Positions 1 to 9,000 of a stretch of 64,000 bases of DNA are shown in pieces. Position numbers and translations under genes: made by a program. Each line of letters opens with the position of its first letter. The first letter of the stretch is position 1. Source of the DNA: Achromobacter sp. B7 (GTDB lineage Bacteria; Pseudomonadota; Gammaproteobacteria; Burkholderiales; Burkholderiaceae_B); NCBI RefSeq assembly GCF_003600685.1, contig NZ_CP032084.1, forward strand, positions 2,418,001 through 2,482,000, written 5' to 3'. The notes beneath the pieces are model-generated. The model did not search any database. It worked only from the letters and a program-made list of their open reading frames with translations, and was not told where the DNA came from.

Positions 1-702
1 GAAGCTCACGCCCTGAACCAGCTCCAGGTTGACGGTCTGCGGGATGAATACGTCCTGCGTCGCCGAGGCAATCCACGGAATGCCCGCGGCAAGATCAGCC
101 ACCTGCCAATGCGTAGCGGGCGCCAGGCTTAGCGCGCCGGCCAATGCCGAAGACTGGGCCAGTTGTTCGTCCGAAGCAATCCACCACCAGCGCAGGCGGG
201 TATCGGCCGACGGGGCGGCGATCCAGGTGCCCGACGGCAGGTCCACGCGCTGCCACGGCGCTCGCGGCAGGGCGCCAGTTACGGCTTCCAGGGCGGCAGC
301 TTGTTCGGTGGTGGCCTGCACACCCGCCACGTTCAAGGCGGTTGCGGCCAGCTTGACCTTGGCGCGCAGCACGAACATGGACAGGCGCTTGAGCAACGCT
401 TCGGAAAGGTCGCGGCGGACCAGCCCATACAGTTGCGGGGCGTCGTCGGCGCCGGGGGCGGCGCGCCACATGACCAGGGTGGCCAGAAGGCGGCCCTTGG
501 CCGTGCAGTAGCCCGCCAGGCGGGCGGTGTCCAGCGGCAGGCCGGTAACGTCTTGCGTCAGTTGGCCGTGCAGGAAAGGAAGTGCGTCGGCGCCGGACGC
601 GCTGAAGACCAGAAAATCATCCAGCGGCGCGCACGGAGCGGACGGGGCACCCGTCGCGCAACCTTCGGCGCTGGCAGGAATCGAAGAATAGAAAGCGTGC
701 AT
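1..702 (-). CDS. ygfZ: YgfZ/GcvT-domain folate-binding protein, 3' end outside window
   Basis: The minus frame is open from an ATG at 702 to the window edge (234 codons), so the C-terminus is missing. It begins MHAFYSSIPASAEG, then shows a GcvT-like fold segment with PFLHGQLTQDV near residue 40, a GYCTAKGRLLATLVMWR stretch near residue 60, and ends with FIPQTVNLELVQGVSF. In YgfZ proteins this last motif directly precedes the KGCYxGQE signature, which would lie just outside the window. YgfZ proteins bind a folate derivative and support repair or assembly of certain iron-sulfur enzymes in the cytosol. The gene is divergent from mltG, the arrangement seen in related Bordetella-type genomes. Identification is by motif and neighbourhood. 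Confidence 0.85.
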   Translation of the reverse strand, partial: MHAFYSSIPASAEGCATGAPSAPCAPLDDFLVFSASGADALPFLHGQLTQDVTGLPLDTARLAGYCTAKGRLLATLVMWRAAPGADDAPQLYGLVRRDLSEALLKRLSMFVLRAKVKLAATALNVAGVQATTEQAAALEAVTGALPRAPWQRVDLPSGTWIAAPSADTRLRWWWIASDEQLAQSSALAGALSLAPATHWQVADLAAGIPWIASATQDVFIPQTVNLELVQGVSF

Positions 703-856
703 GGCGGCGGTGTGATCACGTCATCAAAGTGCAGATGATAGCCGCCTTCACCGCGTCATTGGCCCCTTGCCCACGCCGCGCAAAGGGCCGCCCCGTAACG
801 TCTGGCCCCGGTTTTGCCACGACAGGTCCGCGCGATCCATTAAACTTCTGGGACTT

Positions 857-2017
857 ATGAAGAAGCGACTCCGTTTTTACGTCTTGTGGTCATTCCTGCT
901 GATCGTGATCGCCGCCGCCGCAGCGGTTGGCGCCGCCTGGAGCTGGATGCATCGACCCATGCATCTACCCGCCGACAGAATCGACTTTGTGGTGGACCCG
1001 GGCAGTAGCCCGCGCACGGTCGCGCGCGCGCTGAACGCCGTGGGCGTGCCCATCTGGGAGCCCGGTTTTGTCTGGATGGCGCGCCTGTCCGAGCAGGACA
1101 AACTGCTGAAGGCCGGCGGCTATCAGGCCATCAATGGCGACTCGCCCTGGCAACTGCTGGAACGCATGGCGCGGGGCGACATGACCCAGCGCCAGATCAC
1201 CTTTCTTGAGGGCTGGACGTTCCGCCAGATCCGCCAGGCGCTGCGCGAGCACCCCGACGTCAAGCAGACGCTGGGCGAAGTCAGCGACGAAGAGTTGATG
1301 ACGCGCCTGGGTTCCGATATCAAGCACCCCGAAGGGCTGTTCTTTCCCGACACCTACATCTTTACCCCGGGCAGCACCGACTACGACCTGCTGCGCCGTT
1401 CCTATCAGGAAGGCCAGCGCATTTTGCAGGACACCTGGGCCAAGCGGCAGGCGGACCTGCCCGTGGCCACGCCTTACGAGGCCCTGGTGCTGGCGTCCAT
1501 CATCGAAAAGGAAACGGGGCACGGGCCGGACCGCCGCCGTGTGTCCGGCGTGTTCACCAACCGCCTGAAGATCGGCATGCTGTTGCAAACCGACCCCACT
1601 GTGATCTACGGCATGGGCGACGCCTACCAGGGCCGTATCCGCAAGCGTGATTTGCAGACCGATACGCCGTGGAATACCTACACGCGACCCGGCCTGCCGC
1701 CCACGCCCATCGCGGCGGCGGGCAGGGCGGCGCTGCTGGCGGCGGTGCAGCCCGAGCAACACAAGTATCTGTTCTTCGTGTCGCGCGGCAATGGCACCAG
1801 CGAATTTTCCGAGAACCTGTCCGGCCACAATCGCAACGTGTCGCGCTACATCCTGGGCCAGGGCGCCCGCCCGACCCCGACCCCGACCCCGACGCCTACG
1901 CCGAGCCCCGCGTTGACGCCCGCGACCCCCCCGGCCACCGCGCCCGTCACCGTGCCGGACGGCCCCGGCGCGGCGACGGACTCCGAAACCGACACACCTG
2001 AAGGACAAGACCAATGA
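857..2017 (+). CDS. mltG: endolytic murein transglycosylase MltG
   Basis: A 386-residue inner-membrane lytic transglycosylase that cleaves nascent peptidoglycan strands. I chose the ATG at 857 because the protein then opens [13 protein letters not shown] and runs straight into one membrane segment (about residues 8-29); the frame is open further upstream but without a plausible start. The YceG/MltG domain fills about residues 40-335, with the catalytic glutamate expected in ASIIEKETG (near 218) and the conserved [10 protein letters not shown] motif after it. The last ~50 residues are an unusual Thr-Pro tail encoded by a CCGACC-type hexamer run at about 1868-1902. The stop overlaps the tmk start (ATGA), so the two are translationally coupled. 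Confidence 0.95.
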   Translation: MKKRLRFYVLWSFLLIVIAAAAAVGAAWSWMHRPMHLPADRIDFVVDPGSSPRTVARALNAVGVPIWEPGFVWMARLSEQDKLLKAGGYQAINGDSPWQLLERMARGDMTQRQITFLEGWTFRQIRQALREHPDVKQTLGEVSDEELMTRLGSDIKHPEGLFFPDTYIFTPGSTDYDLLRRSYQEGQRILQDTWAKRQADLPVATPYEALVLASIIEKETGHGPDRRRVSGVFTNRLKIGMLLQTDPTVIYGMGDAYQGRIRKRDLQTDTPWNTYTRPGLPPTPIAAAGRAALLAAVQPEQHKYLFFVSRGNGTSEFSENLSGHNRNVSRYILGQGARPTPTPTPTPTPSPALTPATPPATAPVTVPDGPGAATDSETDTPEGQDQ

Positions 2018-2637
2018 CCTCTCGCGGACGCTTCATTACGCTGGAGGGCGTGGACGGCGCCGGCAAAAGCACGCATACCGACTGGATCGCGGACTTCCTG
2101 CGCAGCCAGGGGCTGGACGTGGTCTCCACGCGCGAGCCGGGCGGCACGCCCCTGGGCGAAAAGCTGCGCGCGCTGGTACTGACCGATCAGATGAGCCTGG
2201 ATACCGAAACCCTGCTGATGTTCGCGGCGCGCTGCGAACATGTGCGGCAAGTCATCGAACCGGCGCTGGCGCGTGGCGCCTGGGTGGTGTGCGACCGCTA
2301 TACCGACGCCACTTACGCCTACCAGGGCGGCGGCCGCGAGTTGGGCGCCGAGCGGGTCGCCGTGCTGGAACAATGGATGCACGCGGGCCAACCCGATCGC
2401 ACCTGGCTGTTCGACGTTCCCCTGGAAGTGGCGCGCGCCCGGCTGGCCGATGCGCGCGAGCCCGACCGCTTCGAACGCGAAGGCGCTGCCTTCTTCGAGC
2501 GCACCCGGCAGGCGTATCACGCCCGCGCCCAGGCTAACCCCGACCGCATCCACATCATCGACTCCACCCAGTCCATCGCGCAGATCCGCACGGAACTGGA
2601 AGCCGGGCTGCGGGCGTTGCTGGCCGCGACGACATGA
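2014..2637 (+). CDS. tmk: thymidylate kinase (dTMP kinase)
   Basis: A 207-residue kinase that phosphorylates dTMP to dTDP in dTTP synthesis. The P-loop GVDGAGKST lies at residues 10-18, the DR motif in [19 protein letters not shown] at about 93, and the LID region around residues 140-160. Length is usual for the family. The start overlaps the mltG stop by four bases and its own stop overlaps the holB start by four bases, so mltG-tmk-holB forms a tightly coupled operon, a common bacterial order. Confidence 0.96.
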   Translation: MTSRGRFITLEGVDGAGKSTHTDWIADFLRSQGLDVVSTREPGGTPLGEKLRALVLTDQMSLDTETLLMFAARCEHVRQVIEPALARGAWVVCDRYTDATYAYQGGGRELGAERVAVLEQWMHAGQPDRTWLFDVPLEVARARLADAREPDRFEREGAAFFERTRQAYHARAQANPDRIHIIDSTQSIAQIRTELEAGLRALLAATT

Positions 2638-3683
2638 GCGCGCCCCAGTTCCTGCCGTGGCAAATGGAGACGGCGCGTGCCTGGCTGGGCAACCGCGACC
2701 GCTTTGCGCACGCCTGGCTGGTGCACGGCCTGGCCGGCATCGGCAAGCTGGATTTCGCGATTGCCGCCGCTGCCAGCCTGCTGTGCGAAACCCCCGATAA
2801 CGGCCTGGCCTGCGGCCACTGCGCCGCCTGTGCCTGGTTTGCCAGCGGCAACCACCCCGATCTGCGCCGCATCCGCCCCGAAGCCGTGGCCGTGGAAGAG
2901 GGCGCGGACGCCGCCGAGCCTGCCGAGGACGCCGAACCGACTTCGGGCGCGGCCAAGCGAGCCCCGTCCAAGGAAATTCGCATCGACCAGATCCGGTCGC
3001 TGGAGTCCTGGTTCAACACCGCCACGCACCGGGGCGGATGGCGCGTGGCGCTGCTGTACCCGGCGCACGCGCTGAACGTTGTGTCTTCCAACGCCTTGCT
3101 CAAGGTGCTGGAAGAACCGCCTCCCCATACCGTTTTCCTGCTGGTTGCCGATGCGCCTGACCGCCTGCTGCCCACGCTGGTATCGCGCTGCCGGCGCTTG
3201 CCCTTGCCGGCGCCCGACCCCGATACCGCGCTGCAATGGCTGCGTGCGCAGAACGTAGAGCCGGCGCGGGAATGGCTGGCGGCCGCGGGCGGCGCGCCGC
3301 TGGCTGCGTTGCGGCTGGCGCAGGCGGGCGATACGCCTTGCCCGCCTTGGCTGTCGCAACTGATCAACCCCTTGGCGCAGGGGCAGGCGCCCGATGTCGG
3401 CACGATGGCCGAAACGCTGGAAAAGGTGCCGGCCACGGAATGGATCGACGCCTTGCAGCGCCTGTATACGGATCTGATGCTGGCCAGCGCCGGCGCGCCC
3501 GTGCGGTACTTTCCGGCGTTGGGCGCGGGCGTGGCCAAGGTGGCCGCGCGCATGAACACGGCCCGCGTGGCCGAGGCGGCGCGCTGGCTGACGCGGCAGC
3601 GCGCGCTGGCCACCCACCCGCTGAACGCCAAGCTTTTCGCGCACGCCACCCTGCAACGCGTGGTGCTATCCTGCCAGGCGTAA
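2634..3683 (+). CDS. holB: DNA polymerase III subunit delta'
   Basis: A 349-residue clamp-loader subunit. It has a P-loop-like GLAGIGK near residue 30, a four-cysteine zinc module (LLCETP then CGHCAAC, about residues 50-70), and the SRC motif in [12 protein letters not shown] near residue 185 that contributes the arginine finger in clamp loaders. An acidic Ala/Glu-rich insertion (about residues 85-115) separates the zinc module from the rest of the AAA+ core and looks like a flexible lineage-specific linker. The ATG overlaps the tmk stop. A short gap without a terminator precedes tatD, so tatD is probably in the same transcript. Confidence 0.94.
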   Translation: MSAPQFLPWQMETARAWLGNRDRFAHAWLVHGLAGIGKLDFAIAAAASLLCETPDNGLACGHCAACAWFASGNHPDLRRIRPEAVAVEEGADAAEPAEDAEPTSGAAKRAPSKEIRIDQIRSLESWFNTATHRGGWRVALLYPAHALNVVSSNALLKVLEEPPPHTVFLLVADAPDRLLPTLVSRCRRLPLPAPDPDTALQWLRAQNVEPAREWLAAAGGAPLAALRLAQAGDTPCPPWLSQLINPLAQGQAPDVGTMAETLEKVPATEWIDALQRLYTDLMLASAGAPVRYFPALGAGVAKVAARMNTARVAEAARWLTRQRALATHPLNAKLFAHATLQRVVLSCQA

Positions 3684-3763
3684 GTCCCTGATTCAGCGGC
3701 GCTTTGCCTGTCGCGATTTCCTTTCGCAGCGGCCGCGCCGCGATCACTTTATGTAGTCACATC

Positions 3764-4534
3764 ATGTACGTCGATTCGCACTGTCATTTGAATTTTCCTG
3801 AACTGGCCGCCGATCTGCCAGCCATTCTTGAGCGCATGGCCGCCAACCAGGTCAGCCACGCGCTGGTCGTCAGCGTCAACATGCCCGAATGGCCCGGCCT
3901 GATGTCGCTGGTGGAACCCCAGCCCAACCTGTGGGCCTCGGTGGGCGTGCACCCCGATTACGAAGACACGCCCGATCCGTCGCCCGAAGAGCTGGCGCGC
4001 TTGTCGCGACACCCCAAGGTGGTGGCCATCGGCGAAACCGGGCTGGATTACTACCGTTTGTCCGAACCGCTGGATTGGCAGCGCGAACGCTTTCGCCGGC
4101 ATATCCGCGCCGCGCGCGACACCGGCTTGCCGCTGATCGTGCACACGCGCTCATCCGCCGAAGACACGGTGCGCATGCTCAAGGAAGAAAAGGCAGCCGA
4201 GGTGGGCGGCGTGATGCACTGTTTCACCGAAACCTGGGAAGTGGCCCAGGCCGCGCTGGACCAGAATTTCTACATTTCGTTGTCGGGCATCGTCACGTTC
4301 AAAAACGCGCAGATCGTGCACGAAGTGGCCAGCAAGGTGCCGCTGGACCGCCTGCTGATCGAAACCGATTCCCCGTACCTGGCGCCGGTGCCGTATCGCG
4401 GCAAGCTGAATGACCCGTCCAAGGTGATCCACGTGGCCGAAAAGATTGCGGACCTGCGAGGCATCCCGGTGGCCGACGTGGCGCGGGCGTCCACGGAGAA
4501 CTTCTTCAAGCTGTTCGGCAAGATCAAGAAGTAA
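3764..4534 (+). CDS. tatD: TatD-family metal-dependent deoxyribonuclease
   Basis: A 256-residue TIM-barrel hydrolase. The ATG at 3764 was chosen because MYVDSHCHLNFPEL is the canonical TatD N-terminus; the frame stays open upstream but that part has no family similarity. Metal ligands are visible in order: HxH at residues 6-8, the glutamate in GETGLDYY, the histidines in VHTRSSAEDT and MHCFTET, and the aspartate in IETDSPYLAP. Family members act as 3'-5' DNA exonucleases or related phosphoesterases; the closer paralogue YcfH is also possible and usually sits beside holB. The stop codon is embedded in the first unit of a heptamer repeat. Confidence 0.92.
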   Translation: MYVDSHCHLNFPELAADLPAILERMAANQVSHALVVSVNMPEWPGLMSLVEPQPNLWASVGVHPDYEDTPDPSPEELARLSRHPKVVAIGETGLDYYRLSEPLDWQRERFRRHIRAARDTGLPLIVHTRSSAEDTVRMLKEEKAAEVGGVMHCFTETWEVAQAALDQNFYISLSGIVTFKNAQIVHEVASKVPLDRLLIETDSPYLAPVPYRGKLNDPSKVIHVAEKIADLRGIPVADVARASTENFFKLFGKIKK

Positions 4535-4578
4535 GCAGTAAGAAGTAAGCAGTAAGCAGGAAGCAGTAAACAGTAAGG
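4531..4578 (+). repeat. heptamer tandem repeat (GTAAGCA)n
   Basis: Seven successive 7-bp units of consensus GTAAGCA (GTAAGCA, GTAAGAA, GTAAGCA, GTAAGCA, GGAAGCA, GTAAACA, then a partial GTAAGG). The first unit includes the tatD stop codon. It lies between tatD and the ankyrin gene; no function is evident. Such arrays are prone to slippage. Confidence 0.85.
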
Positions 4579-4586
4579 GCGGTGCG

Positions 4587-4631
4587 CAAAGACATACCGT
4601 TCAAAGACATACCGTTCAAAGACATACGGTT
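4587..4631 (+). repeat. 15-bp tandem repeat, three copies
   Basis: Three head-to-tail copies of CAAAGACATACCGTT, the third with one change (CGG for CCG). It follows 8 bp after the heptamer array and ends 85 bp before the ankyrin start. The function is unknown. Direct repeats of this length near a promoter could be regulator sites. Confidence 0.85.
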
Positions 4632-4716
4632 TGAATGCACACCATCGGCCAGGCCAGAAACCCGGCCTTCAGGCCGCCGCCCACCTAACCCTCGTTCCTT
4701 TCCATCCAGGATAGCC

Positions 4717-5673
4717 ATGACCGCCCGCACACCGACTTTCCGCCCAGTCCTGTCGCAATGCCGAGGCGCGCTGTTGGCGCTGGCCATCGCCTTCGGTGCC
4801 TGCGCGGCCCCCGTGGCCGACGCCGCCAACCCGGGCGATTGGTGGGTGTACGTGGCCAACGATTACCCGGACGACGTCAAGGACCTGCTGGCGCAGGGGG
4901 CCGACCCCAATGTGCGCTACCAAAACGGGCAACCCGCCCTGATGCGCGCGGTGGTCGACGGCGCCTGGAAGGTGTTTGACGTGATTGCGGCCGACAAGCG
5001 CACGGACGTGAACGCCGAGAATCCGGCCGGCGAAACGCCGCTGATGTACCTGGCCATTGCCGGCCAGACCGAACGCGCCAAAAAGCTGATCGCCCGGGGC
5101 GCCCAGGTCAATCGGCTGGGCTGGACGCCGCTGCACTACGCCGCGTCCAAGGGGCAGATGGAAATGGCGCGCATGCTGCTGGGCAAGAAAGCCATGGTGA
5201 ACGCGCCAGCGCCGGGCGGTGAAACGCCCCTGATGATGGCGGCGTTGGGCGGCAACCGAGAAATGGTCGATCTGCTGATCAAGGCGGGGGCGGACGTCAC
5301 CACGCGCGACCTGAAGAGCCAAAGCGCTGCTGACTGGGCGCGCAACGGCAAGTCGGCGGCGGTGGCGACGTACCTGACCACGAAGGTGGCCCAGGCGGAC
5401 GAGGCCAAGCGCGCGCGCCGCGCGGCCAGCCCCGCGCCGGTAGAGGCCGATGCCGCGACGGGCGCGGATGCCGCCGCGCAGGGTAGCGCGCAAGGTGCCG
5501 CGCAGCCGGCTGGGGAAACGTCTGGCGCGTCGATGGGCGTTGCGCCGGGCGCCGCGCCGGCGGCCGGGGCTCCGGCACCCGCTGGCAGTGCCTCGGCCCC
5601 GGCCGCCGCACCCAGCGTGGGCGGGGTGTCCGGCGTCAAGCTGAACAACTACGACACCCCTGCCGCACCGTAA
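4717..5673 (+). CDS. exported ankyrin-repeat protein
   Basis: A 318-residue protein with a likely Sec signal peptide (hydrophobic ALLALAIAFGACAAPVADA, cleavage near residue 37). The start at 4717 is preferred because it gives this signal peptide and has an AGG-containing site just upstream. About five ankyrin repeats span residues 45-215, with clear examples such as GWTPLHYAASKGQMEMARMLL and GETPLMMAALGGNREMVDLL. The last ~95 residues are low-complexity Ala/Pro/Gly, probably disordered. Ankyrin repeats bind proteins; the periplasmic partner is unknown. The gene is followed by a strong hairpin terminator. Confidence 0.8.
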   Translation: MTARTPTFRPVLSQCRGALLALAIAFGACAAPVADAANPGDWWVYVANDYPDDVKDLLAQGADPNVRYQNGQPALMRAVVDGAWKVFDVIAADKRTDVNAENPAGETPLMYLAIAGQTERAKKLIARGAQVNRLGWTPLHYAASKGQMEMARMLLGKKAMVNAPAPGGETPLMMAALGGNREMVDLLIKAGADVTTRDLKSQSAADWARNGKSAAVATYLTTKVAQADEAKRARRAASPAPVEADAATGADAAAQGSAQGAAQPAGETSGASMGVAPGAAPAAGAPAPAGSASAPAAAPSVGGVSGVKLNNYDTPAAP

Positions 5674-5742
5674 ACAGGCAGGACGCAGGGCGCCCAGCCA
5701 TCGCAATGCGCTGTTGCCCCTTTCCCCCCTGATAGGGACACA

Positions 5743-5772
5743 TCAAAAAGACCGCATTGCGGTCTTTTTTTT
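5743..5772 (+). terminator. rho-independent terminator after ankyrin gene
   Basis: AAAAAGACCGCA and TGCGGTCTTTTT pair closely and are followed by a run of nine T. The A-run on the other flank makes it potentially bidirectional. Confidence 0.9.
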
Positions 5773-5880
5773 CGTACTTATCTGGGGTTTTCCCTGCTTA
5801 TTCTCATTCTTCGGGAAAAAATCAAATAAGAACCACCATGAATTGATAATCTCGGCTCCTTATTGGCGGGAGCAGAGTGG

Positions 5881-6621
5881 ATGTCGGAACCATCGGTAGG
5901 GCCGGGCGCGGATCGTGTCCTGTACGTGTTGGCCACGCTGGCCCGGCACGATGGCCCGTTGACGATCGCCGCGCTGGCCGACAAAACCGGGCTGGCCCAA
6001 AGTACGCTGTATCGCCAGGTTGCCTTGCTCAAGCGCTGGGGCTTTGTGGCCGAGCACGAGGGCGAATACGGCCCGGGGCCGCTCTGCGTTCAACTGGCGT
6101 GGGGCTTTGACCAGTCTTCCTTTTTGATACACGAAGCGCAGCCCGACATGGCGACGCTGGCTGCCGCATCCGGCGAGACCATCGGTTTGCTGGTCGCCGT
6201 GAAGGATCAGGCCGTGTGCCTGGACATGATCGAAAGCCAGCACCCGCTGCGCTGTTCGTTCACCAAGGGACGCGGCCTGCCATTGGCGCGCGGCGCATCC
6301 GCCAAGTCATTGTTGGCCTTCATGCCGCTGGGCCGTCTGCAAGCCGCCTTGGCCTATCTGGCCGACGAAGCCGGGGTGGACCCGTCCCGCCTGGAAGACG
6401 AGCTGGAACGGATACGCGGGCAGGGCTATGCCGTCACCGATAGCGAAGTGGATGCCGGCGTGTGGGGCGTAAGCGTCCCGATATTCCAGCGGCCCAATCA
6501 GGCCGTGGCCTCCATCACCTTGATGGCGCCGTCCACGCGCGCGGCGCAACGGCCCGACGCGCTGATCGCCATGACCGTGGCTGCGGCGCGCCGCATTTCC
6601 GACCGCCTGAAGGTCCACTAA
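5881..6621 (+). CDS. IclR-family transcriptional regulator
   Basis: A 246-residue regulator. An N-terminal winged helix-turn-helix (about residues 8-65, with LTIAALADKTGLAQSTLYRQVALLKRW) is followed by an IclR effector-binding domain (about residues 75-245). The ATG at 5881 follows GGGAG at 5869-5873; a TTG at 5863 is an in-frame alternative adding six residues. It is 190 bp upstream of, and in the same direction as, an amino-acid ABC transporter operon that ends in hutG. A link to that operon is inferred from position only. Histidine-use operons more often carry a GntR-type HutC. Confidence 0.88.
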   Translation: MSEPSVGPGADRVLYVLATLARHDGPLTIAALADKTGLAQSTLYRQVALLKRWGFVAEHEGEYGPGPLCVQLAWGFDQSSFLIHEAQPDMATLAAASGETIGLLVAVKDQAVCLDMIESQHPLRCSFTKGRGLPLARGASAKSLLAFMPLGRLQAALAYLADEAGVDPSRLEDELERIRGQGYAVTDSEVDAGVWGVSVPIFQRPNQAVASITLMAPSTRAAQRPDALIAMTVAAARRISDRLKVH

Positions 6622-6708
6622 AGAGCCTCTGACCGAGCGCTGCCGCCCGATCCCAATCGAATATGTCGTTGCACTGTCGCCCCAGCCGTTTCGTTTAGCC
6701 GTCCCCTT

Positions 6709-6768
6709 GGCCGCCTGCTCCGCCGCATCCGCGGGCCGGCCCTTTTAGCCGCCTGTTCCGCCGCATCC
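6709..6768 (+). repeat. 22-bp direct repeat in transporter leader
   Basis: GGCCGCCTGCTCCGCCGCATCC (6709-6730) recurs as AGCCGCCTGTTCCGCCGCATCC (6747-6768), 20 of 22 bases identical and 38 bp apart, in the region between the IclR gene and the binding-protein gene. It could be paired operator sites or a chance short duplication. Confidence 0.55.
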
Positions 6769-6812
6769 CTCTAGCCGTACTCACCGCCGTACCCATTCGC
6801 ATAGGACTCACC

Positions 6813-7556
6813 ATGACTACTCGCCGCACATTGTTGACCGCCGCCCTGACGCTGGGCCTTGCCTGGAGCGCCGGCGCGGCGCATGCCCAGGAAACCATCC
6901 GCGCCGTTACCGACGCCACGTTCCCGCCGATGGAGTTCGTCAAGGACGGCAAGCGCACCGGCTTTGACATCGAGCTGGTCGAAGCGCTGGCCGGCGCCAT
7001 GGGCAAGAAGGTCGAGTGGATCGACATCGATTTCAAGGGCCTGATCCCCGCCTTGCAAGCCGGCCGTGCCGACATCGCCGTGTCCGCCATCTACATCACG
7101 CCCGAGCGCAGCAAGGTGGTGGACTTCACCGACCCGTACTACGCCGGCGGCCTGGTCGTGCTGACCAAGACTGATAGCCCCATCAAGACGCTCAAGGACC
7201 TGGACGGCCGCAAGGTGTCGGTGCAGGTGGGCACGAAGTCGGTCAACTACCTGAAAGAGCACCTGCCGGCCGTGCAGCGCGTGGAAGTCGAGAAGAACCA
7301 GGAAATGTTCAACCTGGTGCAGATCGGCCGCGCCGACGCCGCCGTGACGGGCAAGCCCGCCGCCAAGCTGTTCGCCCAAAGCACCTCCGGCCTGACCGTG
7401 CTGGACGACCAGGTGACGACCGAGGACTACGGCATCGCCGTGCCCAAGAGCAAGCCCGAGCTGACCCGTGATTTGAACGCCGCCCTGAAAAAGCTGAAGG
7501 CGGACGGCAGCTACCAGGCCATCGTGAACAAGTGGTTCGAGGCGCCCAAGAAATGA
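6813..7556 (+). CDS. amino-acid ABC transporter periplasmic binding protein
   Basis: A 247-residue family-3 solute-binding protein. A twin-arginine-like signal peptide (MTTRRTLLTAALTLGLAWSAGAAHA) precedes mature residues starting near QETIRA. Typical family-3 features follow: ATFPPMEFVKDGKRTGFDIELVEAL near residue 37 and AVSAIYITPERSKVVDFTDPYY near 90. It would capture a polar amino acid and deliver it to the permease encoded next. With hutG at the operon end, histidine is the most likely ligand, but this is inferred from context. Its stop overlaps the permease start (ATGA). Confidence 0.92.
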   Translation: MTTRRTLLTAALTLGLAWSAGAAHAQETIRAVTDATFPPMEFVKDGKRTGFDIELVEALAGAMGKKVEWIDIDFKGLIPALQAGRADIAVSAIYITPERSKVVDFTDPYYAGGLVVLTKTDSPIKTLKDLDGRKVSVQVGTKSVNYLKEHLPAVQRVEVEKNQEMFNLVQIGRADAAVTGKPAAKLFAQSTSGLTVLDDQVTTEDYGIAVPKSKPELTRDLNAALKKLKADGSYQAIVNKWFEAPKK

Positions 7557-8221
7557 ACCTGGAATTCGCCCCCGTCTTCGCCGACTTCGACAGCCTGATG
7601 CGGGGCGCGGTGGTTACCGTGGAGGTAACCGCCGGCGCCTTGCTGCTGGGCTGTGTCATGGGCCTGTTGGTCGGCGTCGGCCGGCTCAACCCCAAGCGCT
7701 ACGTCATCTACAACCTGTGCAGCGTTTATCTGCTGTTCTTTCGCGGTACGCCGTTGCTGGTGCAGCTGTTTATCTGGTTCTTTGGTCTGCCGCAGTTTGG
7801 CGTGACCTTGCCCGCGTTCGCTTGCGGCGTGCTGGGCCTGGGCATGTATTCGGGCGCCTACGTGTCGGAAATCGTGCGCGGCGCCATTCAGTCGGTGGAC
7901 CGTGGCCAGACTGAGGCCGCGCGTTCGCTGGGCATGTCGTCCGGCCAGGCCATGCGCATCATCATCCTGCCGCAGGCGGTCGTGCGCATGATTCCGCCGC
8001 TGGGCAACGAGTTCATCGCGCTGATCAAGAATTCGGCGCTGGTGTCGCTGCTGACCATTCACGACCTGATGCACGAAGGGCAGAAGATCATCAGCGTGTC
8101 GTATCGGTCGCTGGAGACCTATCTGGTGGTGGCCTTGATCTACCTGGTGCTGACCACCGCCGCCATGTTGATTTTGCGCAGGGTTGAAAAGCACCTGCGC
8201 GCCGGAGGGATGGTGCAATGA
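7553..8221 (+). CDS. amino-acid ABC transporter permease
   Basis: A 222-residue HisM/GlnP-type inner-membrane permease with about five membrane helices. The EAA loop that contacts the ATPase is seen as [23 protein letters not shown] near residue 125. The ATG at 7553 overlaps the previous stop; the in-frame GTG at 7532 would lie inside the binding-protein gene. The stop overlaps the ATPase start by four bases, so the three transporter genes are translationally coupled. Confidence 0.93.
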   Translation: MNLEFAPVFADFDSLMRGAVVTVEVTAGALLLGCVMGLLVGVGRLNPKRYVIYNLCSVYLLFFRGTPLLVQLFIWFFGLPQFGVTLPAFACGVLGLGMYSGAYVSEIVRGAIQSVDRGQTEAARSLGMSSGQAMRIIILPQAVVRMIPPLGNEFIALIKNSALVSLLTIHDLMHEGQKIISVSYRSLETYLVVALIYLVLTTAAMLILRRVEKHLRAGGMVQ

Positions 8222-9000
8222 ACCCGCTAGGCAATCCGCAGGAAATGATCCGCATCCGCGGCCTGGAAAAATCCTACGGCGAGCATGCCGTGCTCAAGGG
8301 TATCGACTTTGACGTGCTGCCGTCGCAGGTAGTCGTGGTGATCGGCCCCAGCGGGTCGGGCAAAAGCACGCTGCTGCGTTGCTGCAACGGCCTGGAGGTG
8401 GCCGAGGCGGGCACCGTGGACATCTGCGGCCAGACCTTGCTGGACCACGGCACGCTGCTGCCCGAGGCCGCGCTGAACCAGCTGCGCATGCAGGTGGGCA
8501 TGGTGTTCCAGAGCTTCAACCTGTTTCCGCACCTGTCCGTGCTGGATAACGTTACCGTGGGGCCGCGCACGCTGCGGGGCATGGGGCGCGACCAGGCCAA
8601 TGCGCTGGCCGAAGACCTGCTGAAAAAGGTGGGGCTGGTGCAGAAAATGGCGGCCATGCCGGCCAGCCTGTCGGGTGGGCAGAAGCAGCGCGTGGCCATT
8701 GCGCGCGCGCTGGCCATGCAGCCTAAGGTCATGTTGTTCGACGAGCCGACCTCGGCGCTAGACCCCGAACTGGTGGGCGAAGTGCTGCAGGTGATGAAAC
8801 TGCTGGCGCGTGAAGGCATGACCATGATGGTCGTCACGCACGAAATGGGTTTCGCGCGCGATGTGGCCGACGTGGTGGCGGTGATGGATGGCGGGGTGAT
8901 CCTGGAATCCGGCCCGCCCGAAGTGATCTTTACTGAACCGCGCGAGGCTCGCACCCGTGAATTCCTGCAAGCGGTATTGAGTCAGGGGACGGCGGCATGA
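8218..9000 (+). CDS. amino-acid ABC transporter ATP-binding protein
   Basis: A 260-residue ATPase of the polar amino-acid uptake (HisP/GlnQ) class. Walker [10 protein letters not shown] lies near residue 43, the Q-loop in [12 protein letters not shown], the signature LSGGQKQR near 149, Walker [14 protein letters not shown], and the switch histidine in VVTHEMGF. Start at 8218 overlaps the permease stop; a second in-frame ATG at 8245 gives a more typical family N-terminus. The stop overlaps the start of hutG, which ties transport to degradation of the substrate. Confidence 0.95.
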   Translation: MNPLGNPQEMIRIRGLEKSYGEHAVLKGIDFDVLPSQVVVVIGPSGSGKSTLLRCCNGLEVAEAGTVDICGQTLLDHGTLLPEAALNQLRMQVGMVFQSFNLFPHLSVLDNVTVGPRTLRGMGRDQANALAEDLLKKVGLVQKMAAMPASLSGGQKQRVAIARALAMQPKVMLFDEPTSALDPELVGEVLQVMKLLAREGMTMMVVTHEMGFARDVADVVAVMDGGVILESGPPEVIFTEPREARTREFLQAVLSQGTAA

